Shown here: piece by piece, positions 24,741 through 33,548 of the stretch
Numbering within the stretch: the stretch's first letter is position 1
How the letters are laid out: every line of letters starts with the position of its first letter
From: Sphingobacteriales bacterium 16-39-50
Lineage (GTDB): Bacteria; Bacteroidota; Bacteroidia; Sphingobacteriales; Sphingobacteriaceae
Length of the DNA: 54,557 nucleotides
Direction: 5' to 3'
NCBI GenBank assembly: GCA_002257025.1
Contig: NCHA01000019.1
Coordinates: forward strand, 1-54,557
The notes under the pieces: model-generated
The model's database searches: none
Seen by the model: only the letters and a program-made list of their open reading frames with translations
Told to the model about the DNA's origin: nothing
Program-made: the position numbers and the translations under genes

Positions 24741-26255
24741 ATGATTTGGTTTTTTTTATCACTTACTATATTATTTGGACTTTTTCGTTATTTGTTTCTT
24801 AGACTAAATACGAAACTCTGGAATTATTTTTCAGATGGACCATACGGCGACGCGTCAACTTATTTCTTTCTGATCCAGTTTTTCCGAACTAAATCATGTG
24901 GCGTTTCCGACCCTAGATGTTTAATTTCAAAGGAGTCTGTTTTGGTTCCTTCTCTGTTTATGAAAATCACTGGAAAGCTTTTAAGTGATAGGATCTTATT
25001 TAATAGTTCTTGGATACCTAACTTATTTATACACGTAATTTCAGTTGCGTGCTTCCTCAGCTTTATATACTGGAATATCAATATTAATTCCGAGGTGTTG
25101 GCTTCAATTTTACTTTTGTTTCTGCTTCAACCAGATAATATTGGATTGGATAAGCATAGAATTCAGTATAGCGTTTTACAACCAAGATACTTTGGATTAA
25201 TTATTAATTCATTTTTATGGCTTACGTATATCCAGCATGGTATCACAACAGAATCCTTTGTTTTGATTTGTTTTTTGTTGATAGTTTCCATCAATACATC
25301 TATATTTTGTAGACAATCTTCTTTATTTTCAATTTTATTGGTTTCCCTAATTAGTTTTGATGCTTTATTATTTTTGACGTTACCCGTAGCGGTATTAGTT
25401 TCAATAGTCCTGTTTCCCAGAGAATTTCTTCCAAGTGTTATCCCACAATTAAAGTATTCATATCAATATTTTTTAAATTATTACAAGCCGAAGCCATCTC
25501 GTAATTTTTTCGTCCATTTGGTCAAGAATGTGATAGCTAGGCCTGTTTTTGAATCTTATCCATATTTCACTTCATTTTTAGTGTTATTTATATCTGGCTT
25601 TTTTATGTGGTCAGCAACTGATTTTACTTCCAGTGAATATTTTACGTTCAAGAGGCTTTTTACCGTTTACTCTGCGTTGGCGGTAATATTTATTATGACA
25701 GGGATCAGAAAATTTGCATTTTTAGGAGAGTGCTGGAGGTATTTTTCATACGCAACCTACTTTTCTTCGGCTGTGTATTTGCCTATTCTGATTTTTGGCC
25801 TCCCCATTTCTTACGAAGCCAAAATTATTTTTGTGTTACTACTGATAATAGTCAATATTGCATTAGCGGTATTTGTTTCGAAGGATTTATTTGAAAATAA
25901 AAACAAATATTTGATCAGTTTACTTCAAGCTTCTTCCGAAGAGCTCAAAAATGCGATTTGGTATAGTGTCCCATACCGGACATCGACTCTAGCTGTAGCT
26001 CTTGGCTATGGAGCAAAAACTTTCGAATATCAATATGGAAATCATTCTAATGAAATACACGAGATGTATTTCTCAGAATATCCATATTTAAAGTGGAGCG
26101 AGCAGATGTTAGAAGACAATAAAGTTAGCCACGTTCTTGTAGAGAGGGAATATTTAGACCGAGCATCCGAAAAAAGTGGTTTTTCTTTGGATTCTTTAGA
26201 TTTGGTCGTAGAAAATCAACATTTTTCAGTTTATAGGTATCATTCATTAAATTAG
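24741..26255 (+). CDS. Polytopic membrane protein, possible GT-C glycosyltransferase or polymerase
   Basis: The 504-residue protein has about ten predicted transmembrane helices (for example FLSLTILFGLFRYLFLRL, HVISVACFLSFIYWNI, AVLVSIVLFPREFLP). The first long extracytoplasmic loop contains YFSDGPYGDASTYFFLIQF, with acidic residues where GT-C enzymes hold their catalytic base. A soluble C-terminal domain of about 110 residues follows the last helix (KNAIWYSVPYRTSTLAVALG). I cannot place it in a named family; it could be a GT-C glycosyltransferase or the missing Wzy-type polymerase. Its G+C content is low compared with the preceding genes. Confidence 0.6.
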   Translation: MIWFFLSLTILFGLFRYLFLRLNTKLWNYFSDGPYGDASTYFFLIQFFRTKSCGVSDPRCLISKESVLVPSLFMKITGKLLSDRILFNSSWIPNLFIHVISVACFLSFIYWNININSEVLASILLLFLLQPDNIGLDKHRIQYSVLQPRYFGLIINSFLWLTYIQHGITTESFVLICFLLIVSINTSIFCRQSSLFSILLVSLISFDALLFLTLPVAVLVSIVLFPREFLPSVIPQLKYSYQYFLNYYKPKPSRNFFVHLVKNVIARPVFESYPYFTSFLVLFISGFFMWSATDFTSSEYFTFKRLFTVYSALAVIFIMTGIRKFAFLGECWRYFSYATYFSSAVYLPILIFGLPISYEAKIIFVLLLIIVNIALAVFVSKDLFENKNKYLISLLQASSEELKNAIWYSVPYRTSTLAVALGYGAKTFEYQYGNHSNEIHEMYFSEYPYLKWSEQMLEDNKVSHVLVEREYLDRASEKSGFSLDSLDLVVENQHFSVYRYHSLN

Positions 26256-26273
26256 CAAAATAATCTTAACTAT

Positions 26274-27239
26274 ATGTCTTACGCAAAAGCAATCAACGAC
26301 TTTCTAGAAATCGATATCGCATCCATGAGACCGGTCGACTTCATATCAAAAATGAACCATGCTAAAGCCGAGTGGGTGGATCGGGTAAAGTCTAAATCTG
26401 GGTACCGTCCTCAAAGTACGTGTCTGGTTTGTGGTTCTCACAAGAGAGATTTGTTTGTTGATTTAAACAATGGGATATCCGTTTATCAGTGTAAGGATTG
26501 TACTTTGGCTTATGTTGATCCATTCCCTGTTTACGCTGGAGATGTTTATGAAGAAACCTATTTCAACAAATCTCTCGTGTCTTATGACAGCATGAGAGAA
26601 TATAGGATCAAGAGGTTTGGAATGGAGAGGATTCGGCTAATTCAAAAATATGTTCAAAATGGTAAGCTGTTAGATATCGGATGCGGCGTTGGGTGGTTTC
26701 TGGAAGGAGCTAAGACTGCAGGGTTCGAAATTTATGGTCAGGAGATATCAAAAGAGCTGGCTGGTTTCACATCAGAGAAATTAGGTATTCCGGTGTTTAG
26801 TGAACATTTATCTGATATAAAAGAAAGTTTCGATGTTATTACCATGTTTGATTTGCTGGAACATGTTATGGATCCTTTAAAGTTAATTGAAGAATCTAAG
26901 GCTCTCTTAAACCCTGGGGGAATTATCGTTGTGTTCACCCCTAACTTTGATTCATTAGGTATACAGCAATTAAAACAGGATTCCTCACTGGTATGTCCTC
27001 CTGCACATTTAACTTATTTCACCAAACAAAGTGTTGAAAAATTAGCGTCTCTAACAGGTATGGAATTAGTCCACCTTGAAACAAAGGGAATGGACATTGC
27101 TGATATACATGCATACTTTAATCACATTGGCAAGACAGAGGCTGCTACAGAAATGGCTAATTTGTTTGAGCAGCTTCAATCGATCGTTGATCAGGCCGGG
27201 GCAGCAAATCATATGAGATTTATCTATAAAAAAGGCTAA
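26274..27239 (+). CDS. Class I methyltransferase with N-terminal zinc ribbon
   Basis: The 321-residue protein has a four-cysteine zinc site near residues 44-76 (CLVCGSHK and YQCKDCTLAYVDPFPV). A Methyltransf_23-type SAM domain follows (KLLDIGCGVGWFLEGAKTAG, ITMFDLLEHVMDP, LLNPGGIIVVFTPN, HLTYFTKQSVEKL). This layout is common among sugar C- and O-methyltransferases and tailoring enzymes in polysaccharide loci. The start ATG at 26274 follows an 18-base gap. A sugar methyltransferase role is inferred. Confidence 0.8.
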   Translation: MSYAKAINDFLEIDIASMRPVDFISKMNHAKAEWVDRVKSKSGYRPQSTCLVCGSHKRDLFVDLNNGISVYQCKDCTLAYVDPFPVYAGDVYEETYFNKSLVSYDSMREYRIKRFGMERIRLIQKYVQNGKLLDIGCGVGWFLEGAKTAGFEIYGQEISKELAGFTSEKLGIPVFSEHLSDIKESFDVITMFDLLEHVMDPLKLIEESKALLNPGGIIVVFTPNFDSLGIQQLKQDSSLVCPPAHLTYFTKQSVEKLASLTGMELVHLETKGMDIADIHAYFNHIGKTEAATEMANLFEQLQSIVDQAGAANHMRFIYKKG

Positions 27240-27249
27240 GCGATTGTAT

Positions 27250-27864
27250 ATGAATTGCAATGATTATATAATCAAGAATAATAAAGACTTCGCAAGAGAC
27301 TTTGAAACTATGTACAGGGAGGTGTCTGATCCTTGGGGGCAAGAGGCACGCGGTCTTGCAGATACCAGCTTCAAATTGTTGGTATCTTCACTAAAGCATT
27401 TATATCAAGGCGGTCGGATTGTTGATATTGGGTGCGGGCCGGGTCACCTCAGTAATGCATTTAAGCAAGAGTTAGCAGCTGAAGAATACATAGGGTGTGA
27501 CATTTCAGAGGCAGCCATTCTCAAAGCGAAATTAGCTTTTCCTGAATTATCTTTTCATCAACTTAATATCATAGAATCTACGCTAGACCTTAAAGCAAAT
27601 CTGGTGACTGCACTGAAAACGTTATATTATTGTGCACCTGAGATTGATATTACAATTTCTCATATCAACTCAATGCTTGTTCCGGATGGCTTGTTTGCAT
27701 ACTCTTACAACATAAAAGGCGATTCGTTTACCAAACAATTTCTGGATATTGAAACCTTACGTCAAAAGATGGAAGGTGCAGGTTTCAAAAAAGTCTATAT
27801 ATCGGATTATTACATTTCAGACGAACGTATCGCGATAGATATATTTCAGAAAATTGGCACATGA
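27250..27864 (+). CDS. Small class I SAM-dependent methyltransferase
   Basis: The 204-residue protein is counted from the ATG at 27250; a TTG lies six bases upstream. Motif I is RIVDIGCGPGHLSNAFKQEL near residue 57, and YIGCDISEAAILKAKLAF is motif II. There are no extra domains. It overlaps the CMP-sugar synthetase gene by four bases (ATGA), so it may methylate the nonulosonate or its precursor. Similar small methyltransferases are found beside neuA-like genes. Confidence 0.78.
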   Translation: MNCNDYIIKNNKDFARDFETMYREVSDPWGQEARGLADTSFKLLVSSLKHLYQGGRIVDIGCGPGHLSNAFKQELAAEEYIGCDISEAAILKAKLAFPELSFHQLNIIESTLDLKANLVTALKTLYYCAPEIDITISHINSMLVPDGLFAYSYNIKGDSFTKQFLDIETLRQKMEGAGFKKVYISDYYISDERIAIDIFQKIGT

Positions 27865-28565
27865 TACTTATATATATTCCTGCGAGAGGTGGTTCTAAGG
27901 GAATTCCTTTAAAAAATCTTGCCGAACTAAATGGGAAGCCGCTTTTATATTATACATTAAGTATAGCCAAAGCCATAGAACAAGAGCTTGGAGACGAAGT
28001 GATGATCTTCGTATCTTCTGATGATGAAAAGATATTAGAGTACTGTTATAAACAAGGTGTTCAAACAGAATACAAGCGCCCCGATCCCTTATCTGGTGAT
28101 CATTCTACAATCATTGATGGATTGAAGGATGCTTTGACTTGGCTAGAATTAAACAAATCAGTTAATCCAGATCAAATCTTACTTCTTCAGGCAACGTCTC
28201 CAATCCGTTCTGTCAATCATGTGTTAGATATGATAAAGGAGTTTAAATCTAAAGAATTAAGTTCTTCATTTAGCGTAATTCCAATGAGGCAGCATCCAAA
28301 TGAGTGTATACAAATGAATGAGAATAATTGGGAGTATTTGCAAAAACCAATTCTTGGAAATCAAAGGCAGTCATATAAAGATATTTTCTTTTTTATAGAT
28401 GGCTCCTACTACCTGATCACAAGGGAGTTTCTTTTGGAGCATAGCTGCTTTATCCAACCGTATATTTCGAAACCATTCATTTTAAATGACAAAAATGCAA
28501 TCGATGTTGATGAACCTGAAGACCTTCTGCTAGCTGAAGCAATCTTGAAAAGCAGAGAACACTAA
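27861..28565 (+). CDS. CMP-nonulosonic acid synthetase (NeuA/LegF type cytidylyltransferase)
   Basis: The 234-residue protein has the nucleotide-binding start IYIPARGGSKGIPLKNLAEL, the ILLLQATSPIRSV segment, IPMRQHPNECIQMN and the C-terminal metal-binding DVDEPEDLLLAEAI. These are hallmarks of acylneuraminate cytidylyltransferases. It would activate the nonulosonate made by the NeuB-like synthase as a CMP sugar. It is 9 kb upstream of the synthase, an unusual split, and next to the surface carbohydrate protein that is likely to use the CMP sugar. Confidence 0.92.
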   Translation: MILIYIPARGGSKGIPLKNLAELNGKPLLYYTLSIAKAIEQELGDEVMIFVSSDDEKILEYCYKQGVQTEYKRPDPLSGDHSTIIDGLKDALTWLELNKSVNPDQILLLQATSPIRSVNHVLDMIKEFKSKELSSSFSVIPMRQHPNECIQMNENNWEYLQKPILGNQRQSYKDIFFFIDGSYYLITREFLLEHSCFIQPYISKPFILNDKNAIDVDEPEDLLLAEAILKSREH

Positions 28566-28566
28566 T

Positions 28567-29760
28567 ATGCACAAGTCTTATATTTACATATTAATCGAGG
28601 TTGCAAGACGAGAATTGGATTCCAGGATGCTTCTTGCAACTAAACTTGCTAACAAAGGATACAGTGTAATCGTAGGTGAAAAAAATCAAATATTGTGGAA
28701 CATTATTTCAGGAAAGTATCCACCAGGCGTTATCTTTGATAAATGTGCTCAATTTGTTGATTCAAAGCGATTTGAAACTGTAAACCAGAAGGGGTTTGTC
28801 TATACAGTGCTTGATGAAGAAGGATTGATAACTGATTGTTCGTATTTCAACAAGTATCGTTTTAGTAAGCGATCAGAAGATTTTGTAGCGGCAAATTTTG
28901 TTACCGGAGATAACCTTAACAAAATAATATTATCTGCATACCCCAATGCCAAGAATATTGTTTCCGGAAATCCTAGATACGCAATGTTATTGCCTGAATG
29001 GAGAAAATGGTTTAGGAAAGAGTTCGATCTTATTAAAAAAAAGTATGGCTCATTTGTTTTGATTGTCAGTTCCTTTAATCCCTATCCTGAAGTTTATAAA
29101 CATGCGCTCAACGGAATGAAAGAAATGGATGATAAGTTCAAATTATTGATGGAGTCTTACTTACAGGATAATAAAGATACCGGACTTAACTTTGTACTAA
29201 GGCCACATCCATCAGATCAACCATATAATTATGATTCCATTCAGATGGATGACCGATTTAATATCATTCCATGGATTATAGCTTCTGAGTACCTTATTAA
29301 CGCAAAATGCACAACAAGTCTCGAGGCGTTTATTTCAGGTAAAAGGGCATATACCTGGAAAATCCCGACTCGGGAGCCGGCCTATAGGCTTGCTAATTTT
29401 TTCGCAGATGACTTAACTGAGTTAGATAAAGGTTTAACTGAAAAAATTAATAAAAAGAGGACAGAGATACTCAACCGATTACTCTCCAATGCTGATTCAG
29501 CAAACCGGTCATTTGATATTATTGTTGAAAAACTTGAAGACCTATCATTTAAGTCAGAATTAATTATTAGGAAATCCTCCATTCATAAAATGATGCACTT
29601 TAAAAATAAATTGCGATTTGTATTAAATGGAGATAATTATAATAGGATAAGACAGAAATTTACTAAGTCAGATATTAACTATGCATATGAAAAAGTTTCT
29701 GCAGAATGTCCGAACGTAAAAATTGAAGTTACTGACTTGGTGATGGAAATTAATTGTTAA
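28567..29760 (+). CDS. Surface carbohydrate biosynthesis protein, likely nonulosonate transferase
   Basis: The 397-residue protein matches a family usually called surface carbohydrate biosynthesis protein: IYILIEVARRELDSRMLLA at the start, then YTVLDEEGLITD, VSGNPRYAMLLPEW, FVLRPHPSDQPYNY, CTTSLEAFISGKRAYTW. The fold is probably GT-B-like, with the RPHPSD and TSLEA segments in the region where such enzymes bind the donor. The family travels with CMP-sugar synthetases for legionaminic or pseudaminic acid, as here (two bases after the cytidylyltransferase). Transferase activity is inferred, not shown. Confidence 0.75.
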   Translation: MHKSYIYILIEVARRELDSRMLLATKLANKGYSVIVGEKNQILWNIISGKYPPGVIFDKCAQFVDSKRFETVNQKGFVYTVLDEEGLITDCSYFNKYRFSKRSEDFVAANFVTGDNLNKIILSAYPNAKNIVSGNPRYAMLLPEWRKWFRKEFDLIKKKYGSFVLIVSSFNPYPEVYKHALNGMKEMDDKFKLLMESYLQDNKDTGLNFVLRPHPSDQPYNYDSIQMDDRFNIIPWIIASEYLINAKCTTSLEAFISGKRAYTWKIPTREPAYRLANFFADDLTELDKGLTEKINKKRTEILNRLLSNADSANRSFDIIVEKLEDLSFKSELIIRKSSIHKMMHFKNKLRFVLNGDNYNRIRQKFTKSDINYAYEKVSAECPNVKIEVTDLVMEINC

Positions 29761-29783
29761 ATTCGTTTAAAAATAAAATTATT

Positions 29784-30509
29784 ATGTTGGGAGAACTTTA
29801 TCAAAGAGCTATAGTAAAGTATGGCGACTTAAGAGCCCCTATGAAGGGACCACTGGGAGAGCAAGGTTTTTGCGTGATCTCAAATTATTTCGATGAAGGC
29901 GATTTGGCCCTATTTCCTGAAGTGTCAAAGAGTTTAATCGGTAGTGAGGAATCTAAAGATATACTTCTTAAATTCCCCTTCCTTTCAAAGCCCTTATTTG
30001 ACCCAAAAGTTATTAGCATAGTTCGTGATTATCTTGGTCCAAAAGCAGTGCTTGATTATGCATCCGGGAGGCGCTTTCTTTCTTCAGGTTCAAAATCAGA
30101 TGAATGGCACCATGATTCTGTAGGACATCGTATAAAGATATTCATGTGTATAACAGATCAGGACGATACTACACATACCGAAATCGTTCCATCATCTCAT
30201 CGTATTAAATATTCAAATTATCGTAATAGTAAAATCGATATTGAGGATGTTAAAGCTCATGGTGATATAATTAAAGTGATTGGTAAGAAAAATGACCTAA
30301 TAATTTTTGATACCAACTTACTACATAAAGGAGTATATAGTCAAGTACCCAGAGAAATTGTTCAATTTGAGTTCACTGATATCCGTAAGTCGATGATGAG
30401 AGGCCATGTAGGTATGAGAATGTGTTCATTCCATAAAAGCATAACAAATAGTCCCCTTGTCGCAGCGAAATATTTAAAGAATTCGGGTGACTCAGTGCAT
30501 TTCGCATAA
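29784..30509 (+). CDS. Phytanoyl-CoA dioxygenase (PhyH) family Fe(II)/2-oxoglutarate oxygenase
   Basis: The 241-residue protein is counted from the ATG at 29784; a TTG at 29754 overlaps the previous stop. The iron-binding HxD is in DEWHHDSVGHRIK, with the distal histidine in FDTNLLHKGVYSQVPRE, and the 2-oxoglutarate-binding arginine is probably in that PRE segment. TEIVPSSHRIKYS is the usual PhyH lid motif. The family hydroxylates a wide range of substrates; in a glycan locus it may hydroxylate a sugar or lipid part. It sits between the transferase and an orphan membrane protein. The substrate is unknown. Confidence 0.82.
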   Translation: MLGELYQRAIVKYGDLRAPMKGPLGEQGFCVISNYFDEGDLALFPEVSKSLIGSEESKDILLKFPFLSKPLFDPKVISIVRDYLGPKAVLDYASGRRFLSSGSKSDEWHHDSVGHRIKIFMCITDQDDTTHTEIVPSSHRIKYSNYRNSKIDIEDVKAHGDIIKVIGKKNDLIIFDTNLLHKGVYSQVPREIVQFEFTDIRKSMMRGHVGMRMCSFHKSITNSPLVAAKYLKNSGDSVHFA

Positions 30510-30520
30510 ATTTTGTCCTT

Positions 30521-31603
30521 GTGACTTTTAAAAAGGTTTATTTTTTAACGATAGTTTTAGGATTAATTAAATTTTTATTTGCTTTTATAACCTTCTCCAC
30601 AAACAATCTTGATTTTGGTAGCCAGATTATAGGTTATGATGAGATTAGCTGGCAAAACTCTAGTTTGTTTTTTTTCGAGAATGGACTTGGGTTTGATGCG
30701 ATTAAAGCCTCATTTATGCAAGAAAATGCATTTATGAATGGTGGCTGGCCCTATTTAATTGGCATATTTCATAATATTTTTGGTGCCCAATACATCAACG
30801 TCATTATTGCAAGAATAGTCATCTTTTTTTTCGCGGCAAATTCATTATATAAGCTACTGTTGGATAAAGGGCACCGAAACACAGCTGCAGTATTAAGTTT
30901 ATTGTTTTTGACTTTTTATCACCCATTTCTTGTAGCTGATGCGACTTTTTTGCGGGATGATATGATAGTTTATGTGATTATTTTACTCCTAAGGTTATCA
31001 AGTGTTAAAACTAGTTTAGGTGCGTTGTTTGCAGTTCCATTATTTTTAGTTTTTACATATTTTCTTATTTTGACACGTCCGGCAGGGTTCCTTGTTTTTA
31101 TTAGTTTGTATCTTTTTTATTTCAGGTTGTTTAGGATAATGCACTTATTTTTCTTAATACCACCATTTATTGCAATTTCAGTAGCAGGACAAAATATCTT
31201 TTCTTATTCTTGGAACTTCCTAAGTACCTATCAACCTGATTTGGGACAAATTGCATTTCTTTCACTTAAATATTATATAGGCCCGTTTCCATGGAATATG
31301 ATTGGGGTGGATAGTGGTTATAATCCGGTTTGGTATTTTTTAACCCTATCGATTATTTTGGTAACATTTTTATTTAAAGATTTTTATTATTCCCTGATTA
31401 AAGAATGGAAAACTATTCTCGCACTTTTCTTTGTTGGATTATTTCCTTACATCATCAGCAATCAAAACCTGGATGCGGTAGGACCAAGACAATTTGCAAT
31501 GGTTGGCCCTTTTCTTTTCATTATTTTATATTGTGAGTTAATTTCGGAATTTTTAATACGTCTGTTTAAAGTAAGAACTACAACAAATCTCCAGGAAGGA
31601 TAA
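30521..31603 (+). CDS. Polytopic membrane protein, possible GT-C glycosyltransferase or polymerase
   Basis: The 360-residue protein has a GTG start (30521) and about nine predicted transmembrane helices (VYFLTIVLGLIKFLFAFIT, AALSLLFLTF-like stretches, LFFLIPPFIAISVAG, ILALFFVGLFPYIIS). The first loop contains IGYDEISWQNSS, an acidic pair at the place of the GT-C catalytic residue, followed by NGGWPYLIGIFHNIFG. It is not assigned to a named family. It and the 24741-26255 protein are the only candidates for a Wzy-type polymerase in this window. Confidence 0.55.
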   Translation: MTFKKVYFLTIVLGLIKFLFAFITFSTNNLDFGSQIIGYDEISWQNSSLFFFENGLGFDAIKASFMQENAFMNGGWPYLIGIFHNIFGAQYINVIIARIVIFFFAANSLYKLLLDKGHRNTAAVLSLLFLTFYHPFLVADATFLRDDMIVYVIILLLRLSSVKTSLGALFAVPLFLVFTYFLILTRPAGFLVFISLYLFYFRLFRIMHLFFLIPPFIAISVAGQNIFSYSWNFLSTYQPDLGQIAFLSLKYYIGPFPWNMIGVDSGYNPVWYFLTLSIILVTFLFKDFYYSLIKEWKTILALFFVGLFPYIISNQNLDAVGPRQFAMVGPFLFIILYCELISEFLIRLFKVRTTTNLQEG

Positions 31604-31616
31604 ATTAAAATATTAG

Positions 31617-33506
31617 ATGTGTAGGATTGCAGGTTATTTTAAACATGAGACTTCAGAAATCGATTTTGATGTTGTCGGTAACATGATTCAGTTAATGAAG
31701 CATGGAGGTCCGGATAATCAGCATGTTGATTTTTTTCCTCAAGGTGTTCTTGGACATGCTAGATTATCAATTTTGGATCTATCTGATGCAGCTAATCAAC
31801 CTTTTAAGTGGTCGGATTATGTCATATGCTATAATGGAGAAATCTACAACTATAGAGAGATAAGAAATGACCTAATAAAGGATGGTTATTCATTTGAAAC
31901 ATCATCAGATACTGAAGTAATTTTAAAGTCGTATGACGCCTGGGGACTAAGTTGTTTAAACAAATTTATCGGAATGTTTGCCTTTGCTCTATGGGACGAT
32001 AAGAATGCTCGTTTCATTTTGACACGAGACAGGGTTGGTGTAAAACCATTACACTATGCAAAACATAAGGGTGGGATTTATTTTTTTTCTGAACTGAAGG
32101 CTGTTCATGCGATACCAGACTTTAAGTTAGAAATTGATCATAGTGTTATACCAGATTATCTACGAAAGGGATATGTATCAGGGAATCAGTGCATATTTAA
32201 GGGGGTAAAAAAAGTTAAACCTGGCTCTGCAATAATTTTTGATAAATCAATGAACTGCAGTAGCGAAGTTTATTGGAATACATCCACAGAAACCTTTGGT
32301 ACCTACAAAGGAAATTACGAACAGGCAAAAGAAGAGGTTAAAAATGCCCTAATTAAAAGTGTCGATTATAGGTTAGTCTCAGATGTTCCTGTAGGTGTGT
32401 TTTTGAGTGGTGGAATTGATTCCAGCCTTGTTACAGCTATAGCAGCTTCTGAGTTAAATATAAATTTGAAAACGTTTACAATTGCGTTTGATAATCCCAA
32501 ATATAATGAAGCTCTTCTTGCTCGAAAGATAGCTTCAACTTTTAAAACTGAGCATTACGAATTTAAATGTAACGAAAGTACTTTACTTGACCTTTTCGAT
32601 GAACTAGCATTTGTTTACGATGAGCCTTTTGGGGATGCCAGTGCTCTACCTACACTTTTTCTTTCGAGTAAAACGAGGGAGTATGTGAAGGTCTCACTCG
32701 GCGGAGATGGTGGCGACGAAGTATTTGGTGGTTACGTAAAGTATAAATTTGCAAAAGCGTTTAATACCAATCCCTTATTTTATAAGACCTTTGGGAGGAT
32801 GATGAGGAATTTAGGAGTTGAAAATAGCTCAAAAATAAGCGAGATATTGCTCAGTGGCAGATATAAAAACATAGGAACTAAAGTTCGAAAGTTTATTAAT
32901 GCAAGTTCATCAAATGATGTATTTAGTTTTTTTGATAGTGGATCTGACTTTATCGAAGACAATCATCTTTCCCAATGTTTCCTAAATCCATCAAGTTTGT
33001 CACATCGTTCTCTGAATAATAAAGAGTTCAGCAATGATTATTTATTGAATGAGCTAGGTGTACTTGATGTGAATTATTACCTAACTGATGACCTTTTAGT
33101 CAAGGTTGACCGAGCGAGTATGCGATATGGTTTAGAAGCCAGAGAGCCACTGCTGGATCACAATCTAATATCACTTGGCCTTTCCCTTCCGGATAAATGG
33201 AAATTAGCTCAGGGAGAAACTAAATCGATTCTTCGCGACATTCTAGGAAATTATTTACCTAAGTCAATAACTCAAGCCCCTAAAGCAGGCTTTTCTGTTC
33301 CAGTTGCGGATTGGCTCTTAAACGATTTGGCTCATGAAATAGACAAGTTGAAATCTGATTCACACTTCTTTCAGATATTTAGTTTTAATCAAAGTTATTT
33401 GGTTAATCTTATAAATAGTTTTTACGAGGGTAAAAACACAGTAGACCCTCAATTTATATGGAATCTATTAATGCTATATAAATGGTCTAAAAAATGGCTG
33501 ACATAG
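31617..33506 (+). CDS. asnB: Asparagine synthase-like glutamine amidotransferase 2
   Basis: The 629-residue protein starts MCRIAGYFKHETSE: the nucleophile Cys2 is kept but the usual glycine 3 is arginine. The glutaminase domain has MKHGGPDNQHVDF and CYNGEIYNYREIR. The synthetase domain has VGVFLSGGIDSSLVTAIA near residue 255, SLGGDGGDEVFGGYVKY and LEAREPLLDHNLIS. It is likely to amidate a carboxyl group of a uronic or nonulosonic acid. Two such paralogs in one locus suggest two different amidation sites. It starts 13 bases after the membrane protein gene. Confidence 0.88.
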   Translation: MCRIAGYFKHETSEIDFDVVGNMIQLMKHGGPDNQHVDFFPQGVLGHARLSILDLSDAANQPFKWSDYVICYNGEIYNYREIRNDLIKDGYSFETSSDTEVILKSYDAWGLSCLNKFIGMFAFALWDDKNARFILTRDRVGVKPLHYAKHKGGIYFFSELKAVHAIPDFKLEIDHSVIPDYLRKGYVSGNQCIFKGVKKVKPGSAIIFDKSMNCSSEVYWNTSTETFGTYKGNYEQAKEEVKNALIKSVDYRLVSDVPVGVFLSGGIDSSLVTAIAASELNINLKTFTIAFDNPKYNEALLARKIASTFKTEHYEFKCNESTLLDLFDELAFVYDEPFGDASALPTLFLSSKTREYVKVSLGGDGGDEVFGGYVKYKFAKAFNTNPLFYKTFGRMMRNLGVENSSKISEILLSGRYKNIGTKVRKFINASSSNDVFSFFDSGSDFIEDNHLSQCFLNPSSLSHRSLNNKEFSNDYLLNELGVLDVNYYLTDDLLVKVDRASMRYGLEAREPLLDHNLISLGLSLPDKWKLAQGETKSILRDILGNYLPKSITQAPKAGFSVPVADWLLNDLAHEIDKLKSDSHFFQIFSFNQSYLVNLINSFYEGKNTVDPQFIWNLLMLYKWSKKWLT

Positions 33507-33548
33507 TATTATATTTGTTGGGGTTAATGATAAAATATTAAAAATCTA

